The notes under the pieces are model-generated. The model saw only the letters and a list, made by a program, of their open reading frames with translations. It searched no databases and was not told where the DNA came from. Position numbers and translations under genes: made by a program. From an uncultured Bacteroidales bacterium (GTDB taxonomy: Bacteria; Bacteroidota; Bacteroidia; Bacteroidales; Bacteroidaceae), in NCBI GenBank assembly GCA_902798705.1, contig CADBXS010000006.1, positions 1-38,478 of the forward strand: a stretch of DNA of 38,478 nt, given 5' to 3'. Positions 35,292 to 38,478 of the stretch are shown here, in pieces. Numbering within the stretch: the first letter of the stretch is position 1; each line of letters opens with the position of its first letter.

Positions 35292-36323
35292 TCAGTTCGA
35301 AGCATCGGTCTGAAGCTTGATGAGGAGTTGCTCACAATGCTTTTCATGCTGATGTCCCATGTATATATAAATAGCCATCATCACCGTAAGTTCGAAGAGT
35401 AGATAAAGCCACGGCATGTCGATAAGACAACTAATATAAAGTGCAATGGCTCTTGTATTGAAAGTCAAGATGTTAGTATATTTCATTAGAGGCAGACTAC
35501 CCTTGCGAAACTCATTTCTAAGCCACTGAGGAATGTCGCTCCCATACTGCGATTTTACTTTGGCAAAGAAAGCCTGAAATTTCGGAGTGTCTTTCTCCTG
35601 TTTCCTGCAATAATCCACATAGAAAAAAAGGAAAAACTTCTTAATGAAATCTTTGCTCCAACTTGTTTCCGCATCTATTTTCTTCTGCTGAGCTGAATTG
35701 GTGAGTTCACTCCCCACATCACCTTTTAGGAAATAGAGGTGGATGTTGCGATAATAATCAGAACGACGACATTGTACCGTATGAGCATATAATCCACACA
35801 AACTGCATAGTAGCAATGCCCACCAGCCCCACTGCACATCCGTTCCAGGGATATTTTGCGGGAAGAGGCGAATAATTAAAGCAATATAAATGGAGATAAA
35901 CCATATATCGCCCGAAGCTCCATCCAGAATGCGACCCAGTTCACTTTTCTTACCCGACATGCGAGCCAACTGTCCATCGGCACTATCATAGAAATTCGCC
36001 CACATCAATAGTAGCACACCTATCACATTCATCAGAAAGCCATGTGAGGTGTTGGCACGATAGACAAAGAAAAAACCACTGGCTGCACCCAAAACCATCG
36101 ATAGCACCGTGACGGTGTTGGGGTGTATGTCGAACTTATTGAAGAACTTAGCCCATTGATACCCAATGGGACGAGTGAAAACCACATCCAGCCACTCCTC
36201 TGTATCGTTCGATTTGAAAGTAGATTTATACGACTTATTTGTTGCACCACTTTCTTGCTCCTCATTTTGGGAGCGAGCAGAGCTTATTTCGTCCGTCTTG
36301 TTGTCTAATTGTTCACTTTCCAT
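35292..36323 (-). CDS. CDP-alcohol phosphatidyltransferase, probable phosphatidylinositol phosphate synthase
   Basis: This 343-residue inner-membrane enzyme has a polar N-terminus of about 50 residues, then about six helices. The catalytic signature starts as DGQLARMSGKKSELG and continues RILDGASGD, so the acids of the DG..AR........G...D...D motif are present, but the final Asp is four instead of three residues after the previous one. The family transfers a phospho-alcohol to CDP-diacylglycerol; with MIPS in the cluster the alcohol is probably inositol 1-phosphate, giving phosphatidylinositol phosphate. The gene starts 14 bases after the ATP-grasp gene and precedes the HAD gene. The C-terminal 120 residues, with VDYCRKQEKDTP and a last membrane hairpin, look specific to this subgroup. 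Confidence 0.87.
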   Translation of the reverse strand: MESEQLDNKTDEISSARSQNEEQESGATNKSYKSTFKSNDTEEWLDVVFTRPIGYQWAKFFNKFDIHPNTVTVLSMVLGAASGFFFVYRANTSHGFLMNVIGVLLLMWANFYDSADGQLARMSGKKSELGRILDGASGDIWFISIYIALIIRLFPQNIPGTDVQWGWWALLLCSLCGLYAHTVQCRRSDYYRNIHLYFLKGDVGSELTNSAQQKKIDAETSWSKDFIKKFFLFFYVDYCRKQEKDTPKFQAFFAKVKSQYGSDIPQWLRNEFRKGSLPLMKYTNILTFNTRAIALYISCLIDMPWLYLLFELTVMMAIYIYMGHQHEKHCEQLLIKLQTDASN

Positions 36324-36337
36324 TGATTATTTCCTTT

Positions 36338-37180
36338 TTATAACAAAATTCTATCAGCAATGGCTTTCGAAGCATCTTTCCTGCACCGTGAAAAGCTGGG
36401 CCAGTCATTGAAATCGATAATACTGACATTGCCTTCCGACGACACAACGCAGTCTCCTCCATAGATGGGTAGCTGCAACACTTGCGCAGCTTTGTCTGCC
36501 ATTTCTTTTAAAGCATCCTCACTGAATTTGAAACCCTTTGCAGCACCATTCCGTGCTTCGAGTCCGAACTTGCTGTGTGATTCCGATGCATAGCTCCAAT
36601 GGAAGAAAGATGTGCCTTCCACACCATAAAACTTCACCAAGTCACCTTCCATGTGTTCACATGCCACTATGGCATCACCCAGTCCTCTTTCTCGAAATTG
36701 TTGCATAGCTCGCGCAGCCATCATTTCATCTTCCACATATACCACATCATCTTTCTCTTGAGCACATCCCTCTCCCCGCTTCATCCAAGCAGGATATTTC
36801 AATGGAAGCTTTGCCTCCAAGGGAAGAATCCACGATTCAGGCATCGAAATGTGCATTTTTCGGAAGATTCTTGTGAGTTGTACTCGAGAGGAATCTTCGA
36901 TGCCTCTCACGGGATTGATACATGGAATGTCACATTCCGCTTCTATACGACGCAAGAGTGCCAAAGTGTCAGCTCCGCGATACATACCAAAAATGCGGTC
37001 TGTACCACACACCTTATTTATATTAAAGCGATAAGCCGATACGAAATCTTGCTCCGACATAGTTTCCACCTCATGTCCTCTTCGTCGCAATTCGGTTGCG
37101 ACAGCCTGCAAGATGGCAGCATCGCTATCTGTCATGTTGGGTGAAAATTCAGCTCCTCTGAGAATGCCTATGAGTTTCAT
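36338..37180 (-). CDS. ATP-grasp-like protein in inositol-lipid cluster, function unknown
   Basis: This 280-residue protein has an N-terminal preATP-grasp-like fold (1-100: MKLIGILRGAE, then YRGADTLALLRRIEAE) and a C-terminal ATP-grasp domain. The end segment PIYGGDCVVSSEGNVSIIDFNDWPSFSRCR holds the acidic and Asn residues that bind magnesium-ATP, and PAWMKRGEG (about 131-139) has the Lys typical of the ATP-binding loop. ATP-grasp enzymes join a carboxylate to an amine or thiol, or phosphorylate sugars including inositol phosphates. The last option suits the locus: it could act on an inositol head group. No experiment is known to me for this member. It lies 11 bases after the fusion gene and 14 bases before the CDP-alcohol transferase gene, so it is in the same operon. 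Confidence 0.75.
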   Translation of the reverse strand: MKLIGILRGAEFSPNMTDSDAAILQAVATELRRRGHEVETMSEQDFVSAYRFNINKVCGTDRIFGMYRGADTLALLRRIEAECDIPCINPVRGIEDSSRVQLTRIFRKMHISMPESWILPLEAKLPLKYPAWMKRGEGCAQEKDDVVYVEDEMMAARAMQQFRERGLGDAIVACEHMEGDLVKFYGVEGTSFFHWSYASESHSKFGLEARNGAAKGFKFSEDALKEMADKAAQVLQLPIYGGDCVVSSEGNVSIIDFNDWPSFSRCRKDASKAIADRILL

Positions 37181-37191
37181 CCTGCTTCACT

Positions 37192-38478
37192 TTATTCTTC
37201 TGCCAAAAAAACTTCAGCTTTAGCTATGTCGTCGGCATGGTCCACATCAAGGATTTTACTGAAAGGATAGGCTTCGAGCTGCAAGCCGTCGAAAACCATC
37301 TGTCGCTGGAAGTTTCTCATTCGGGATTGCCCTTCTGCAATGCACTTGTCGAGCACATCGAAAGCTTTCTCATTAAGGCAATAGATGCCACCCGAAATGT
37401 ACTTGCATACCGACACGCCATCATGTCCCGCAGCACTCTCACTAAAGAGTTCCTGCGAGTCGTGGAAACCAGTTATCATCAAGTCAGTATCAGTGGAAAC
37501 CCAAAGCGGTTTCTCATCGTCAACATAGTCTGTAACGGCCATCATGCCATCTTTGTCCGAAGACTTGAAGGCATCGATATATCGCTTAAATTCCGTCTCG
37601 CGGAAGATCGTATCAACTGTCGTAAGGCAGAATTTTCCTTTCCCTAAAAAGTTTTTCAGTTCGTAGAAACTGTGCATCGAACTTGGTGTTGTCTTCACAA
37701 TGTACTTCACGGGAAGCCCCTGCTCCACCAACTCCTGCAAGTGTGCTTTCGTCAATTCAGTAAGGTTATTCGTTATGATAAGAATTTCAGAGGCACCACA
37801 GTCCATGAAGACACGTATCAGTCGGTCTATCATTGCCTCACCATGCACTAGTACAAGAGGTTTGGGAAGACTTACTCCTTCATTTGCCAGGCGTGAGCCC
37901 TCACCTGCTGCCAATATGGCGAATTTCATTTTCATATCCTCTGTTTCACTACCTACTTTTTCCATTTTTTCCTTTTCTTCTTGGCGCAAAGCATCAGCTT
38001 CTTTGTTGCCCACCTTGATAAGGAGCAGACCTAATGCCGTCCAAAAAAGCTCTCTCACACGACAGATAATACTTACCGACATGGCCACCTGCCCAGTCAT
38101 ACCCATTTGAGCTATCGACATAGCAAAACCTCCTTCTCGTCCTCCAAGCTGCAAAGGCATGAAAAACATCATATTGGCAAAGAGCGACGTGAAAGCTAAG
38201 ATGATGATGGCATAGACGAATGTCATCCAACTTGCGCCATGGTCTGTGAAAATAAGGAGCATGAAGTAAATTTCGAGCGACTGTAGGATTCTTCTAAAAT
38301 ATTCCAGGAAGAAAGACACATAGAAATTCCGCTTCTTCTGCGAGTGAAGTGCGGCAATTTGCGTATCAATTTTCACCAAGTCTTCATAGTGTCCCACCTC
38401 GAAGCGCTTTGCCCAACCTTTCAGTCCAGGAATGCGAGCAAGGAAGTGAATACCTTTCACCACCATACCGTTCTTGTA
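37192..38478 (-). CDS. Flippase-like membrane domain fused to nucleotidyltransferase (5' end outside window)
   Basis: The frame is open to the window edge (codons for YKNG precede the first Met at 38466), so the gene is cut at its 5' end. The first part seen (about 1-155) is the C-terminal half of a lysylphosphatidylglycerol-synthase transmembrane (UPF0104) domain with PLQLGGREGGFAMSIAQMGM, RVRELFWTALGLLL. A charged linker follows, then from about residue 180 a sugar nucleotidyltransferase domain: FAILAAGEGSRLANEG, LPKPLVLVHG, TTVDTIFRE and a C-terminal LDVDHADDIAKAEVF. The nucleotidyltransferase resembles CTP:inositol-1-phosphate cytidylyltransferases. One chain thus joins a membrane carrier with a nucleotide-activating enzyme. 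It is first in the inositol-lipid operon, 11 bases before the ATP-grasp gene. Confidence 0.82.
   Translation of the reverse strand, partial: YKNGMVVKGIHFLARIPGLKGWAKRFEVGHYEDLVKIDTQIAALHSQKKRNFYVSFFLEYFRRILQSLEIYFMLLIFTDHGASWMTFVYAIIILAFTSLFANMMFFMPLQLGGREGGFAMSIAQMGMTGQVAMSVSIICRVRELFWTALGLLLIKVGNKEADALRQEEKEKMEKVGSETEDMKMKFAILAAGEGSRLANEGVSLPKPLVLVHGEAMIDRLIRVFMDCGASEILIITNNLTELTKAHLQELVEQGLPVKYIVKTTPSSMHSFYELKNFLGKGKFCLTTVDTIFRETEFKRYIDAFKSSDKDGMMAVTDYVDDEKPLWVSTDTDLMITGFHDSQELFSESAAGHDGVSVCKYISGGIYCLNEKAFDVLDKCIAEGQSRMRNFQRQMVFDGLQLEAYPFSKILDVDHADDIAKAEVFLAEE

Overview
The window reads as a piece of chromosome from a Bacteroidales bacterium, most likely a Prevotella relative. The signs are TAnnTTTG-type -7 promoter boxes at short distances from start codons, weak or absent Shine-Dalgarno sites, a TonB/ExbB/ExbD/ExbD cluster with Bacteroidetes layout, a DUF5686-type surface protein, pectin-degrading enzymes with lipid- or Sec-type signals, and an inositol-lipid gene cluster like that of gut Bacteroides. 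No rRNA, phage, plasmid or insertion sequence is visible, so this is mostly vertically inherited core DNA with some accessory parts.

Layout. (1) 1-7.0 kb: pectin use. A sugar MFS transporter, a GH140/DUF4038 apiosidase-like hydrolase, a PL11 rhamnogalacturonan lyase and a GH43 hydrolase, with no SusC/SusD pair in view. (2) 7.0-10.2 kb: a Dna2-like nuclease-helicase that overlaps the GH43 gene by 4 bases. (3) 10.3-17.3 kb, minus strand: an outer-membrane porin, an imelysin lipoprotein and a di-haem (CxxCH twice) lipoprotein in a row, followed by a CcsBA cytochrome c assembly factor; together they look like a periplasmic redox/iron module. (4) 17.5-18.7 kb: a long RidA/chorismatase-superfamily protein. 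(5) 18.8-20.1 kb: thyA-folA. (6) 20.2-22.7 kb: exbB, a small membrane protein and two exbD genes; tonB lies at 25.1 kb beyond tRNA-Ser(GGA), tatD and a short-chain prenyl synthase. (7) 26.0-29.5 kb: a large MscS-type channel and, just upstream of it, an unusual cationic Trp-rich protein of unknown function. (8) 29.7-32.8 kb: a YfcE-like phosphoesterase and a broken DUF5686 gene. (9) 33.0-38.5 kb: myo-inositol-phosphate synthase, a HAD protein, a CDP-alcohol phosphatidyltransferase, an ATP-grasp protein and a flippase-like/nucleotidyltransferase fusion cut by the window edge, which together fit a phosphoinositol-lipid pathway with some unassigned steps.

The most unusual non-coding signal is a set of short-period repeats at gene ends: two elements with AACCAC...GTGGTT ends and a roughly 9-nt inner period, one element of inverted 7-nt repeats around a perfect palindrome, and two unrelated tandem arrays that share an exact 22-nt period. 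The most interesting coding signals are the ATP-grasp and fusion genes in the inositol-lipid locus, the porin/imelysin/di-haem/CcsBA group, and the cationic partner of the MscS channel.
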